In this document: in pieces, positions 36,005 to 44,401 of the stretch
Position numbering within the stretch: position 1 is the stretch's first letter
How the letters are laid out: each line of letters begins with the position of its first letter
Origin: Alphaproteobacteria bacterium
GTDB lineage: Bacteria; Pseudomonadota; Alphaproteobacteria; Geminicoccales; Geminicoccaceae
Reading direction: 5' to 3'
DNA: 64,000 nt
NCBI GenBank assembly: GCA_026990035.1
Contig: JALSIM010000004.1
Coordinates: 39,966 to 103,965 of the forward strand
Notes under the pieces: model-generated
Databases searched by the model: none
What the model was told of the DNA's origin: nothing
Seen by the model: only the letters and a program-made list of their open reading frames with translations
Made by a program: the position numbers and the translations under genes

Positions 36005-38083
36005 TCAGCCCGCGGCCGCCGGCGGCCGGCCGCGGGCCACCGCCGTCACCCGGGCTTCGAGAACCATCTCCTCCCCCTCCCCCAACCGCGCCCGGTCGCA
36101 GGCCCGCTCGATCTCGACCACCATCTCCGCCACACCCTCCCGCCGCAGAAGGGCCCGGGCGCGCCGACGGGCCGCCCGCTCGGCCGCCGCCACCGCGGCC
36201 GCGAAATCCGCGAAGCGACGCGGCGGATCGCCGAGATGCAGGAGGTAGTCGCCCTCGGCGCCGCGGGTGACGGTGATCGTCACCCTCCTCGCCAGCTCGC
36301 CCACCACCGCCCCGATCGCGTTGCACACCGCATGGGCCTCGGGCACCAGCAGAGCGGTGTCGAGATAGACCGCCGGCCGCGGGAAGAACAGCGGGGCCGG
36401 CGCCCCGACGGCCACCAGCGGCCGCATCAGGCGGAACCGCATCTCCAGGAGATTGCGGGCGGGCGGCGGGATGGCGGGGTTGAGCGCCCGACCCAGGATC
36501 CCTTCCGGACCCGCCGCCAGCCAATCCGGCTCTTCCTCCATGCCGCGCAGAGCCGCCGCCGCGACGGCCCGGGCGGTGGCCTGCTCGCAGAGCTCGAACA
36601 CCCACCGCGCGAACAGTTCCACCGGCTGCACGGCCGGCGTCCCACCGCCCACCGGCCGCCGCGCCTCGAGGGCGGCGCCCAGCCGCGCCGCCTCCACGCA
36701 ACCCGTCCGCTGCCGCCCCAGCACATGGGCCGCATCGCTCGGCGTGAAGCCGGCGACCCGCACCCGGCCCCGCTTCGCCAGCCCCTCGAAGCAGCTCCGC
36801 AGCCCGTGCCGGTCGAAGATTTCGGTCAGCGGCACCGGCCCCCGTTCGAGCAGGCTCAGCAGCCGGGCCTCCTCGCGACCGTCGGCCGCCCACCGGCCCT
36901 CCCGGAGCCCGAACAGCCCGTCGAACTCCCGCGGCGGCGCCGCGAGCTGCGAACGCAGGGCCTCGACGGCCTGCGGATGGCAGGCTCCCAGCACCGCGAG
37001 GGGCACCCGACGCCGCGGACCGATCACCAGCCTTCCGTCCGGCCGGCGGCGGATCTCGCTGTCGCCGCCGAGCGGCACCGTCTCCAGCTCGATCGCCCGG
37101 ACCATGGTCTCGAAACCGGCGATCCGGGCCCCGCGGGCGGAAAGCCGGGGCCGTCCCCGCTCCAGCACAACGATGTCGGTGGTGGTCCCGCCCATGTCGG
37201 CGATCACGGCGTCGGGCAGGCCGGCGAGCCGGGCCGCCCCGACGGCGCTGGCGGCGGGGCCGGAGAGCAGGGTCTCGACCGGCCGCTCCAACGCGGTCTC
37301 GACCCGCATCAGCGCCCCGTCGCCACGCACCACGAGGAGTGGCGCCGCGATGCCGCGCCCGCGCAGATAGGCCCGCACGGCATCCAGGAGCCGCCGGATT
37401 TCCGGCAGCAGGCGGGCGTTGAGGAGGGTGGTGACGGCGCGACGGGCGGCGTCCAGGGCCCCGCTCAGCTCGTGCGAACAGGTCACCGGCAGCCCGAGCC
37501 GTCGGCGCAGGATGCGGGCCACCAGCCGCTCGTGGGCCGGGTTGCGCACCGCGAACCGGCCGACCACCGCGACCGCTTCCACCCTGCCGGCGAGGGACGC
37601 GAGTCGCGCCGCGATCTCGGCCGGGTCCGGCTCCTCCGACGCCCGGCCATGGGCATCGTGCCCGCCCGGCAGGAGAACCAGCGGATCGCCACCGAGGATC
37701 TCGCCGAGACGCCCCCGGCGCAGCAGACCGCGGTCGAAGCCGATCAAGACCAACGCCGCCCGACCGCCCCTTCCCTCGACGACGGCGTTGGTGGCGAGGG
37801 TCGTCGACAGGCCGACGAAACGGATGGCGTCACCGGAATCGAGAGTCGCGAGCACGCCCTCGGCCGCCCCGGTGATGCCGCGCAGCAGATCCCCGTGCGT
37901 CGTCTCGACCTTGGCCCGCGCCACCAGCCGGTCGCGTTCATCCAGCAGGACGGCGTCGGTGAAGGTCCCGCCGGTGTCGATCCCGAGCCGCAGCCCGCCC
38001 GTCTCTTCGCCCGCTTCCGGCACGCCGTTCCCGTCCTCCAGCACGGTGGTGTCGCACCGACGACGGCGGTGCCGCTTCGCCAC
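36005..38083 (-). CDS. Hydantoinase/oxoprolinase A-like (HyuA family) protein
   Basis: HyuA-type subunits are ASKHA-fold ATPases in ATP-dependent hydantoin, oxoproline or ketone carboxylation enzymes. This protein has the N-terminal RLGIDTGGTFTDAVLLDERD phosphate loop and VGLSTTLATNAVVEGRGGRAALV. The central VIADMGGTTTDIVVLERGRPRLS and IRAIELETVPLGGDSEIRR follow. A C-terminal basic and Ala-rich region is less conserved. The GTG at 38083 gives 692 residues, but a GTG at 38023 is closer to where homology begins. No HyuB partner adjoins, so activity is uncertain. It diverges from an MFS gene. Confidence 0.83.
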   Translation of the reverse strand: MAKRHRRRRCDTTVLEDGNGVPEAGEETGGLRLGIDTGGTFTDAVLLDERDRLVARAKVETTHGDLLRGITGAAEGVLATLDSGDAIRFVGLSTTLATNAVVEGRGGRAALVLIGFDRGLLRRGRLGEILGGDPLVLLPGGHDAHGRASEEPDPAEIAARLASLAGRVEAVAVVGRFAVRNPAHERLVARILRRRLGLPVTCSHELSGALDAARRAVTTLLNARLLPEIRRLLDAVRAYLRGRGIAAPLLVVRGDGALMRVETALERPVETLLSGPAASAVGAARLAGLPDAVIADMGGTTTDIVVLERGRPRLSARGARIAGFETMVRAIELETVPLGGDSEIRRRPDGRLVIGPRRRVPLAVLGACHPQAVEALRSQLAAPPREFDGLFGLREGRWAADGREEARLLSLLERGPVPLTEIFDRHGLRSCFEGLAKRGRVRVAGFTPSDAAHVLGRQRTGCVEAARLGAALEARRPVGGGTPAVQPVELFARWVFELCEQATARAVAAAALRGMEEEPDWLAAGPEGILGRALNPAIPPPARNLLEMRFRLMRPLVAVGAPAPLFFPRPAVYLDTALLVPEAHAVCNAIGAVVGELARRVTITVTRGAEGDYLLHLGDPPRRFADFAAAVAAAERAARRRARALLRREGVAEMVVEIERACDRARLGEGEEMVLEARVTAVARGRPPAAAG

Positions 38084-38155
38084 AGGAAAGGCAAGGGAAT
38101 TCTGTTACCCGAGGGGCTCTGGAAGGTTGGTGCGCCCCGCTCCGGAGTCCCGCCC

Positions 38156-39439
38156 GTGCTGGCCCTGCTGCGATCCAATCTGGCGCTGCTGTTCGGCATC
38201 GCCCTGCTGATGACCGGCCACGGGCTGCAGGGCACGCTCCTGGGCCTGCGCACGGCGATCGAACAGTTCTCGACCATCACCTCCGGTCTCGTCCTGGCTG
38301 GCTATTTCCTGGGCCTCCTGCTCGGCTCCCTGCAGGCCCCGGCGCTGATCGTCCGGGTCGGTCACGTGCGGGTGTTCGCGGCGATGGCGGCGATAGCCTC
38401 CACCACCATCCTCTTCCATCTGCTGCTGGTCGAGCCGGTGAGCTGGTTCCTGTTCCGCTTCGTCACCGGCTTCTGCCTCGCCGGCGTCTACGTGGTCGCC
38501 GAAAGCTGGCTCAACGCCGGCACCCCGAACGCCATGCGGGGCCGTTTGCTGTCGGTCTATCTGGTCCTGCAGTACACCGGTCTCGCGGCCGGGCCGCTGC
38601 TTCTCAATCTGACGGCGCCGGAGGATTTCCGGCCCTTCGTGCTGGTCTCGGTGCTGCTCTCGCTGGCGGTGGTGCCGATGCTCCTTTCGGCGGTCCCGAC
38701 GCCCCCGATCGCCGCCGGCCGACGGTTCACCCCGCGCGATCTCTGGCATGTTTCGCCACTCGGCTTCGTCGGCATCTGCGGCATCGGCATCGTCCAGGGG
38801 GCACTCTGGAGCCTGGGGCCCGTCTTCGCCAGCGGGATCGGTCTCGATCTCGCCGGCGTCACCGGCCTGATGGCCGTCGTCGCCGTCGGCGGGATCGCCC
38901 TGCAATGGCCCTTCGGGCGGCTGTCGGACCAGTTCGACCGCCGGCGGGTGCTGGTCGGCGCCGGCCTCGCCGCCGCCGCCGTCCTGCTGCCCCTGCCGCT
39001 TCTCGCCGATACCGGCACCGCCGCCGTCTTCGCCGGATTCTTCCTGTTCGCCGGCCTCGCCCTGCCCGTCTATTCGATCTGCATCGCCCACATCAACGAT
39101 TTCCTCGAGGTCGAGGACGCGGTGGCGGCGAGCGGGGCCCTGCTGCTCGCCAACGGTGCCGGCGCGGTCGCCGGCCCCCTGCTCGCGGCGGTGGCGATGA
39201 ACCTGTTCGGGCCCTGGGGCTTTCCCCTGCTCCTCGCCCTCGTCATGCTGGCGATCGGCGGCTTCGCCCTCTACCGCCTCGCCGCGCGGCCGCCGGTTCC
39301 GAGCGCCGAGCGGACCCAGTTCGTGGCCCTGCCGCAGCTTTCCTCGGTGGCCCTCGAGCTGGCCCAGGAACAGGTCTCGGAGCCGGATGCCGAGGGGTCG
39401 GAGACGGCGGTCGGCGCAAGGGCCCGCGACACCGGCTGA
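38156..39439 (+). CDS. MFS transporter (YcaD/UMF-like)
   Basis: This 427-residue protein has twelve hydrophobic segments. Motif A-like sequence is split in this family: GSLQAPALIVRVGHVRVFAAMAAIAS in the first half and GRLSDQFDRRRVLVGAGL in the second. FRFVTGFCLAGVYVVAESWLN is typical of YcaD-like carriers. A hydrophilic C-terminal tail of about 50 residues ends in an acidic patch. The GTG at 38156 follows CGGAG and starts just before the first helix; the frame is open far upstream only through GC bias. The substrate is unknown. Confidence 0.86.
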   Translation: MLALLRSNLALLFGIALLMTGHGLQGTLLGLRTAIEQFSTITSGLVLAGYFLGLLLGSLQAPALIVRVGHVRVFAAMAAIASTTILFHLLLVEPVSWFLFRFVTGFCLAGVYVVAESWLNAGTPNAMRGRLLSVYLVLQYTGLAAGPLLLNLTAPEDFRPFVLVSVLLSLAVVPMLLSAVPTPPIAAGRRFTPRDLWHVSPLGFVGICGIGIVQGALWSLGPVFASGIGLDLAGVTGLMAVVAVGGIALQWPFGRLSDQFDRRRVLVGAGLAAAAVLLPLPLLADTGTAAVFAGFFLFAGLALPVYSICIAHINDFLEVEDAVAASGALLLANGAGAVAGPLLAAVAMNLFGPWGFPLLLALVMLAIGGFALYRLAARPPVPSAERTQFVALPQLSSVALELAQEQVSEPDAEGSETAVGARARDTG

Positions 39440-39723
39440 CCCGGCGCAACCGATTTTTTTTCTCGCTCCCCGGGGTGGTGCGCCCTATAGTCGTTCCTGG
39501 TCGTCTTCGTGGGGGTTCGGCGTCGGGGCTCGTCCGTCGTGTTCGCGTTGGCAAATCTCCTGCCGATTTCTCGTTGGTTCCTCGGGTGTGAAGCAGCCGG
39601 CGTCGATCTCCGTCCCGGGGGCGCCGCGTGTTCGACGCCGCCAGGGCCGAAGCGGGCGGGGTTCGCCGTTCCTCCCGGAGGAACGGCCGGTTCGTGATCC
39701 GCTTGTCCCCTGGAGTCTTTCTC

Positions 39724-40050
39724 ATGACGCGCAAGATCTTCGTCGCCAACTTCCCGTACCAGACCACGGTGGAGGAGTTGTCGACCCTGTTCGAGGAACA
39801 CGGCGAAGTGGTCTCGGCCAAGATCGCCACCGATCGTGACACCGGCCGCTCCCGCGGTTTCGGCTTCGTCGAGATGGGCAGCGAGGAGCAGGCGGCGGAA
39901 GCGATCCGCAGCCTCAACGGCTACGAGCTGGGCGGACGCCCGCTGGCGGTTCGCGAGGCCGAGGAGCGGGGACCGCGTCGCAGCGGACCGGGCGGCTTCC
40001 GTGGCGGCGGCGGACGGCGCTATCCGGGCGGCGGCGGCCCGCGATACTGA
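39724..40050 (+). CDS. RRM-type RNA-binding protein with Gly-rich tail
   Basis: This 108-residue protein carries one RNA-recognition motif: RNP2 KIFVANFPY at residues 4-12 and RNP1 SRGFGFVEM near 44-52. A Gly/Arg-rich tail from about residue 80 follows (GGFRGGGGRRYPGGGG). Such proteins resemble cyanobacterial cold-induced Rbp proteins and occur across Proteobacteria. They probably chaperone single-stranded RNA. The ATG follows a CTGGAG site. The 284-base gap before it holds no gene I can support, only a T-run at 39454-39461 and an isolated TATAGT at 39486. A perfect terminator follows the gene, so it is monocistronic at the 3' end. Confidence 0.9.
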   Translation: MTRKIFVANFPYQTTVEELSTLFEEHGEVVSAKIATDRDTGRSRGFGFVEMGSEEQAAEAIRSLNGYELGGRPLAVREAEERGPRRSGPGGFRGGGGRRYPGGGGPRY

Positions 40051-40070
40051 GCCGGCCGGATCGCGGTCGG

Positions 40071-40103
40071 GGCCGCGGCGGCGGGGCCGTCGCGGCCTTT
40101 TTT
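40071..40103 (+). terminator. Rho-independent terminator after the RRM gene
   Basis: Arms GGCCGCG (40071-40077) and CGCGGCC (40091-40097) enclose a 13-base loop and are followed directly by six T residues. It lies 20 bases after the RRM stop and separates that gene from hrcA. Confidence 0.75.
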
Positions 40104-40132
40104 CCGGGCCACGCGGCCGCCCCCGCTTCGCG

Positions 40133-40161
40133 TTGACGCGGCATCGGTGCATCCCTACATC
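40133..40161 (+). promoter_or_regulatory. Candidate sigma70 promoter of hrcA-grpE
   Basis: TTGACG (40133-40138), a 17-base spacer and TACATC (40156-40161) precede hrcA. The predicted start near 40168 gives a leader of about 30 bases. No CIRCE inverted repeat (TTAGCACTC-N9-GAGTGCTAA) is seen nearby, so HrcA does not obviously regulate itself here. Confidence 0.55.
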
Positions 40162-40196
40162 AGGCCTGCCCGATCGTCGCAGTGCAGCAAGGGTGG

Positions 40197-41273
40197 ATGA
40201 TCGTCGAACTCAACGCGCGTTCCCGGGAAATCTTCCGTCAGATCGTCGATGCCTATGTGGCGACCGGCGAACCGGTCGGCTCGCGGACCGTCGCCCGCAA
40301 GCTCGAGGAACGCATCTCGCCCGCCACCGTACGCAACGTGATGGCCGATCTCGAGGATCTCGGCCTCCTCTTCGCCCCCCACACCTCGGCCGGACGGATC
40401 CCCACCGAGGCCGGGCTCCGCCTCTACGTCGACGGGCTGCTCGAGATCGGCGGGCTGAGCGAGGAGGAGCAGCGGGAGATCGAGGCCCATTGCGTGGCCA
40501 GCGGGCGCAGCATCGAGGCGGTGCTGAGCGACGCCTCGGAGGCGCTCTCGGGGCTTTCCCAGCATGCCGGCATCGTCGTCGCCCCGACCCACGAGCGGCC
40601 CTTCAAGCACATCGAATTCGTCCCCCTGAGTCCCGGCCGGGCCCTGGTGGTCGTGGTGGCGGACAACGGCCTCGTCGAGAACCGGGTGATCGACATTCCG
40701 ATCGGGATGTCGCCCTCGATCCTGATCGAGGCGGGCAACTATCTGACGACCCGCCTCGCCGGCCGGAATTTCGAGGAGGCGCTCGAGCAGATCCGCGGCG
40801 AGATCGAACAGCAGAAGGTGGAACTCGACGCCCTCGCCCGGCAGGTGGTGGAGGCCGGCCTCGCCACCTGGGCCGAGGATCAGGACCGCGATGGCGGCTT
40901 CCTGATCGTGCGCGGCCACGCCAAGCTCCTCGAAGACGTCACCAATCTCGCCCAGCTCGAGCGCATCCGGGCGCTGTTCGAGCTGCTCGAACGACGCAAG
41001 AGCCTGCTCAAGCTCCTGGAGCTCACCCGCAGTGCCGAAGGCGTGCAGATCTTCATCGGCGCGGAGAACGAGCTGTTCGGCCTGTCCGGCTGTTCGATGA
41101 TCGTCGCTCCCTATCGGGCCGCCGGCGAGGGCGGCGGCAGCCGGGTGGTCGGAGCGATCGGCGTCATCGGCCCCACCCGCATGAATTACGCCCGCATCAT
41201 TCCCATGGTCGACTACACGGCCCGGGTCGTCAGTCGCATCCTCGGAGCATCGGACACAGAGAGCGAAGCATGA
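40197..41273 (+). CDS. hrcA: Heat-inducible transcription repressor HrcA
   Basis: HrcA binds CIRCE operators, usually before groESL, and releases them when GroEL is occupied. The 358-residue protein has an N-terminal winged helix: LNARSREIFRQIVDAYVATGEPVGSRTVARKL and SPATVRNVMADLEDLGLLFAPHTSAGRIPTEAGLRLYVD. A GAF-like domain follows, and IFIGAENELFGLSGCSMIVAPY and GAIGVIGPTRMNYARIIPMVDYTARVVSRIL near the end. The ATG at 40197 is favoured by homology over a GTG at 40182. Its stop overlaps the grpE start (ATGA). Confidence 0.94.
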   Translation: MIVELNARSREIFRQIVDAYVATGEPVGSRTVARKLEERISPATVRNVMADLEDLGLLFAPHTSAGRIPTEAGLRLYVDGLLEIGGLSEEEQREIEAHCVASGRSIEAVLSDASEALSGLSQHAGIVVAPTHERPFKHIEFVPLSPGRALVVVVADNGLVENRVIDIPIGMSPSILIEAGNYLTTRLAGRNFEEALEQIRGEIEQQKVELDALARQVVEAGLATWAEDQDRDGGFLIVRGHAKLLEDVTNLAQLERIRALFELLERRKSLLKLLELTRSAEGVQIFIGAENELFGLSGCSMIVAPYRAAGEGGGSRVVGAIGVIGPTRMNYARIIPMVDYTARVVSRILGASDTESEA

Positions 41274-41896
41274 CCAAGGATACCGAGAAACCGAACGAAG
41301 CCCCCGCCCCCACCGAGGAGGAGGTCCGTCAGCCGGCCGAGGACGCCGGGCAGCCGGCGGCGGAAGCCGAACTCGCGGAGCTCAAGGAGCGCCATCTGCG
41401 GACCCTCGCCGAGCTCGAGAACCTCCACCGGCGGCACGCCCGGGAGCTCGAGGAGATGCGCAAATACGCGATGACCGGCTTCGCCCGGGATCTCCTCGAG
41501 GTCGCCGACAATCTGCGGCGGGCGCTGGAGAGCGTTCCCCGGGAGGCGCTGGAAACCGAGGAGCTCCTGCGCAACCTCGTGACCGGCGTGGAGATGACCG
41601 AACGCCAGCTCCTGAGCGTTTTCGAGAAGTACGACATCCGCCGCATCGAGCCCGAACCCGGCGAAGCCTTCAGCCACGAGCTGCATCACGCCATGTACGA
41701 GGTCGAGACCGCCGAACACCGTCCGGGCGCCGTTGCCGAAGTGATGCAGGTGGGATATCGGATGGGCGACCGGCTGCTGCGGCCAGCGCGGGTGGGTATC
41801 GCCAAACTGCCCGTTCCCGCCCCGCAGGAGGCGGCGGGGGGCACGGAGGAGGCGTCCCCCGAGGCCCGCGGCCGGCGCATCGACACCAAGGCGTAG
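41270..41896 (+). CDS. grpE: Nucleotide exchange factor GrpE
   Basis: GrpE releases ADP from DnaK. The 208-residue protein has an acidic disordered N-terminus and a long coiled-coil helix (about residues 35-85: ELAELKERHLRTLAELENLHRRHARELEEM). The FARDLLEVADNLRRAL four-helix segment follows, then the C-terminal beta-wing with EPGEAFSHELHHAMYEVET and the signature VAEVMQVGYRMGDRLLRPARVGIAK. ATGA overlap with hrcA indicates translational coupling. No dnaK or dnaJ is present in the window. Confidence 0.95.
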   Translation: MTKDTEKPNEAPAPTEEEVRQPAEDAGQPAAEAELAELKERHLRTLAELENLHRRHARELEEMRKYAMTGFARDLLEVADNLRRALESVPREALETEELLRNLVTGVEMTERQLLSVFEKYDIRRIEPEPGEAFSHELHHAMYEVETAEHRPGAVAEVMQVGYRMGDRLLRPARVGIAKLPVPAPQEAAGGTEEASPEARGRRIDTKA

Positions 41897-41899
41897 GAA

Positions 41900-41937
41900 C
41901 CGGGCGGACACCGGCCGCCGGCTTCCGTCCCGCCCGG
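41900..41937 (+). other. GC-rich inverted repeat between grpE and argG
   Basis: Arms CCGGGCGG (41900-41907) and CCGCCCGG (41930-41937) enclose 22 bases, which contain a further small palindrome. No T-run follows, so it is at best a weak or Rho-assisted terminator for grpE. It precedes a GGGAGGCGGGAGG ribosome site for argG. Confidence 0.3.
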
Positions 41938-41974
41938 CGGGGCGGATCGGCGCCTGCCGGGAGGCGGGAGGACG

Positions 41975-43201
41975 ATGAAGAAGGGCGTGAAGAAGGTCGT
42001 GCTGGCCTATTCGGGCGGCCTCGACACCTCGGTGATCCTGCGCTGGCTGCAGGAGGAATACGGCTGCGAGGTGGTGACCTTCACCGCCGATCTCGGCCAG
42101 GGCGAGGAACTCGAACCGGCCCGTGCCAAGGCGGAGATGATGGGGGTCCGGGAGATCCACGTCGAGGATCTCCGGGAAGAGTTCGTGCGCGATTACGTCT
42201 TTCCGATGTTCCGCGCCAACGCCCTCTACGAGGGCGTCTATCTGCTCGGCACCGCGATCGCCCGGCCGCTGATCGCCAAGCGGCTGATCGAGATCGCCCA
42301 CGAGACGGGAGCCGACGCGGTGGCCCACGGGGCCACCGGCAAGGGCAACGATCAGGTCCGCTTCGAACTCTCCTGCTACGCCCTCGATCCCGACATCCGG
42401 ATCATCGCCCCCTGGCGGGAATGGGATCTGGTCTCGCGCGAGAAGCTGATCGCCTACGCCGAGAGCCGGCAGATCCCGATCCCGCGCGGCAAGCGCGGCG
42501 AGCCGCCCTATTCGACCGACGCCAATCTGCTGCACATCTCCTACGAGGGCCGGGCGCTCGAGGATCCCTGGATCGAGCCCGAGGAGGAGATGTTCACCCG
42601 CACCGTCGATCCGCGGCTCGCGCCCGACGAGCCGGAATACGTGGAGATCGACTTCGAGCGTGGCGATCCGGTGGCGGTCGACGGCGAATCCCTGTCGCCG
42701 GCGCGGCTCCTCGCACGCCTCAACGAGATCGCCGGGCGGCACGGCATCGGCCGGGTCGATCTGGTGGAGAACCGCTACGTCGGCATGAAATCGCGGGGCG
42801 TCTACGAGACGCCGGGTGGCACGCTGCTGCTGGCGGCGCATCGGGCGATCGAGAGCATCACCCTCGACCGGGGCGCGGCCCATCTCAAGGACGAACTGAT
42901 GCCGCGCTACGCCGAACTCGTGTACAACGGCTACTGGTTCGCGCCCGAGCGGGAGATGCTGCAAGCCCTGATCGACCGCAGCCAGGAAGAGGTCGCCGGC
43001 AGGGTGCGGCTCAAGCTCTACAAGGGCGGGCTCCAGGTGGTCGGGCGCCGGAGCCCGCGGAGCCTGTACAGCGAGGAACATGCCACCTTCGAGCAGGACA
43101 CGGTCTACGACCAGCGCGACGCGGAAGGCTTCATCAAGCTCAACGCCCTCCGCCTGCGGATCCGCGGTCTCGTCCAGGATCCCTACGGGCGCCGCCGCTG
43201 A
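41975..43201 (+). CDS. argG: Argininosuccinate synthase
   Basis: ArgG condenses citrulline and aspartate with ATP to argininosuccinate. The 408-residue protein starts with the PP-loop [13 protein letters not shown] and continues [43 protein letters not shown] and [20 protein letters not shown] follow, then [22 protein letters not shown] and [14 protein letters not shown]. All are family hallmarks. A GGAGG-rich site precedes the ATG. The next gene begins at or inside its 3' end. Confidence 0.97.
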   Translation: MKKGVKKVVLAYSGGLDTSVILRWLQEEYGCEVVTFTADLGQGEELEPARAKAEMMGVREIHVEDLREEFVRDYVFPMFRANALYEGVYLLGTAIARPLIAKRLIEIAHETGADAVAHGATGKGNDQVRFELSCYALDPDIRIIAPWREWDLVSREKLIAYAESRQIPIPRGKRGEPPYSTDANLLHISYEGRALEDPWIEPEEEMFTRTVDPRLAPDEPEYVEIDFERGDPVAVDGESLSPARLLARLNEIAGRHGIGRVDLVENRYVGMKSRGVYETPGGTLLLAAHRAIESITLDRGAAHLKDELMPRYAELVYNGYWFAPEREMLQALIDRSQEEVAGRVRLKLYKGGLQVVGRRSPRSLYSEEHATFEQDTVYDQRDAEGFIKLNALRLRIRGLVQDPYGRRR

Positions 43202-43919
43202 GACCGCGGATTTCCTGCTGGCGCGCCTGCTCTACCGTGACGGGCTGATCCTCGTCCTGGACAAGCCGGCGGGGCTCCCGGTCCACGCCGGACCCGGCGG
43301 TGGCCCCAATCTGGAGGACTATCTCGACGGCCTCCGCTTCGGTCTGCCGAAACCGCCGGCCCTCGCCCACAGGCTCGATCGCGATACCAGCGGCTGCCTG
43401 ATCCTCGGCCGCCACCGCAAGGCCCTCGCGCGCCTCGGGCGGCTGTTCGCCGGCGGCCGCATCGGCAAGACCTACTGGGCGGTGGTCCGCGGCGCCCCGC
43501 CGGAGAAGGCGGGACGCGTCGCCCTGCCGCTAGCCAAGGTCACCGCCGACCGTCGGAGCTGGCGGATGCGGGTCGATCCCACCGGCCGGCCGGCGGTCAC
43601 CGATTATCGGGTGCGCGGCGGTGATGGCCGCTTCACCTGGCTCGAACTCTTCCCCCGGACGGGACGTACCCACCAGCTTCGCGTCCATCTCGCCGCTCTC
43701 GGCTGTCCGATCCTCGGCGATGCGGTCTACGGCCGACCCGCGGAGGACGGGCTGGCACCCCTTCATCTGCACGCGCGGGCGGTGACGATCCCCCTCTATC
43801 CGGGCCGCGATCCGATCCGCGTCGAAGCGCCCCCGCCCGGGCATCTGCTGGACTTGCTCGAAGCCTGTGGCTACGGTGCTTCGAATCGCCGATCCGAACC
43901 GAGGAGCCCCGTCGCATGA
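43080..43919 (+). CDS. RluA/RsuA-type pseudouridine synthase (start uncertain)
   Basis: This protein isomerises uridine to pseudouridine in rRNA or tRNA. Conserved sequence begins near base 43212: [21 protein letters not shown]. The catalytic Asp lies in [56 protein letters not shown] and [12 protein letters not shown] follow. The only canonical in-frame start is the ATG at 43080, deep in argG, which would add about 45 residues that look like out-of-frame argG. A CTG at 43215 would fit homology better but has no ribosome site. The RNA target cannot be assigned. Confidence 0.82.
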   Translation: MPPSSRTRSTTSATRKASSSSTPSACGSAVSSRIPTGAAAETADFLLARLLYRDGLILVLDKPAGLPVHAGPGGGPNLEDYLDGLRFGLPKPPALAHRLDRDTSGCLILGRHRKALARLGRLFAGGRIGKTYWAVVRGAPPEKAGRVALPLAKVTADRRSWRMRVDPTGRPAVTDYRVRGGDGRFTWLELFPRTGRTHQLRVHLAALGCPILGDAVYGRPAEDGLAPLHLHARAVTIPLYPGRDPIRVEAPPPGHLLDLLEACGYGASNRRSEPRSPVA

Positions 43920-44401
43920 AGGGTGACCCCGCGGTCCTCGACGCCCTCGACGGCGCGCTCGCCATCGAGATCGCCGCCTCCGAGCAGTTCCTGCCGCAGC
44001 CGCGGATGACGAAGCATCGGGGGTTTCCCGGCCATGGTCGGCGGGAGACCGAGGAAGCGATCGAGGAGATGGCACACGCCGATCGGCTGATCCGGCGGAT
44101 CCTGCTCCTCGAAGGCGCGCCGCGGCTGGACACTGCCGGCCGGATGCGGATCGGCCGCGATCCCGAGAGCGCCATCGCGGGCGAGCTCGAGCGCGAGGCC
44201 ATGACCTTCTGCCGCGAGCTCGTCGCAATCCAGGAGAAGGCCGGGAACCATGTCGGCCGTGACATGATGCTCCGCCTCCTGGCCGAGGAGGAAGAACAGG
44301 CGCATCATCCGCAGACCGAGCTCGCGTTCGTCGCAGGGCTCGGCATCGGGCGCTGCGAGGCGGCGAGGACGCGCGACCGGCGGCGGGAAGAAGACGACTG
44401 A
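43916..44401 (+). CDS. Divergent bacterioferritin-like protein
   Basis: The N-terminus [15 protein letters not shown] and length of 161 residues match bacterioferritin, a haem-bridged iron-storage cage. Aligned by eye with Escherichia coli Bfr, Glu18, Glu51, haem-ligand Met52, His54, Glu94 and the equivalent of Glu127 are kept (IEEMAHAD and AEEEEQ). The equivalent of His130 is Gln128 and Tyr25 is Phe, and two residues are missing near position 97. The C-terminus is basic and charged. Iron oxidation may be altered. It starts by ATGA overlap with the pseudouridine synthase gene. Confidence 0.75.
   Translation: MKGDPAVLDALDGALAIEIAASEQFLPQPRMTKHRGFPGHGRRETEEAIEEMAHADRLIRRILLLEGAPRLDTAGRMRIGRDPESAIAGELEREAMTFCRELVAIQEKAGNHVGRDMMLRLLAEEEEQAHHPQTELAFVAGLGIGRCEAARTRDRRREEDD

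Noticed and set aside
36236..38155. In-frame upstream extension of the MFS gene
   Set aside because: It lies antisense to the hyuA-like gene, lacks homology, and a GTG with CGGAG at 38156 starts right before the first membrane helix.
39486..39491. TATAGT upstream of the RRM gene as a -10 box
   Set aside because: The expected -35 position is a C/T run without a TTGAC-like match; the leader would also be over 200 bases.
40104..40196. CIRCE operator before hrcA
   Set aside because: No 9-base inverted repeat resembling TTAGCACTC/GAGTGCTAA is present.
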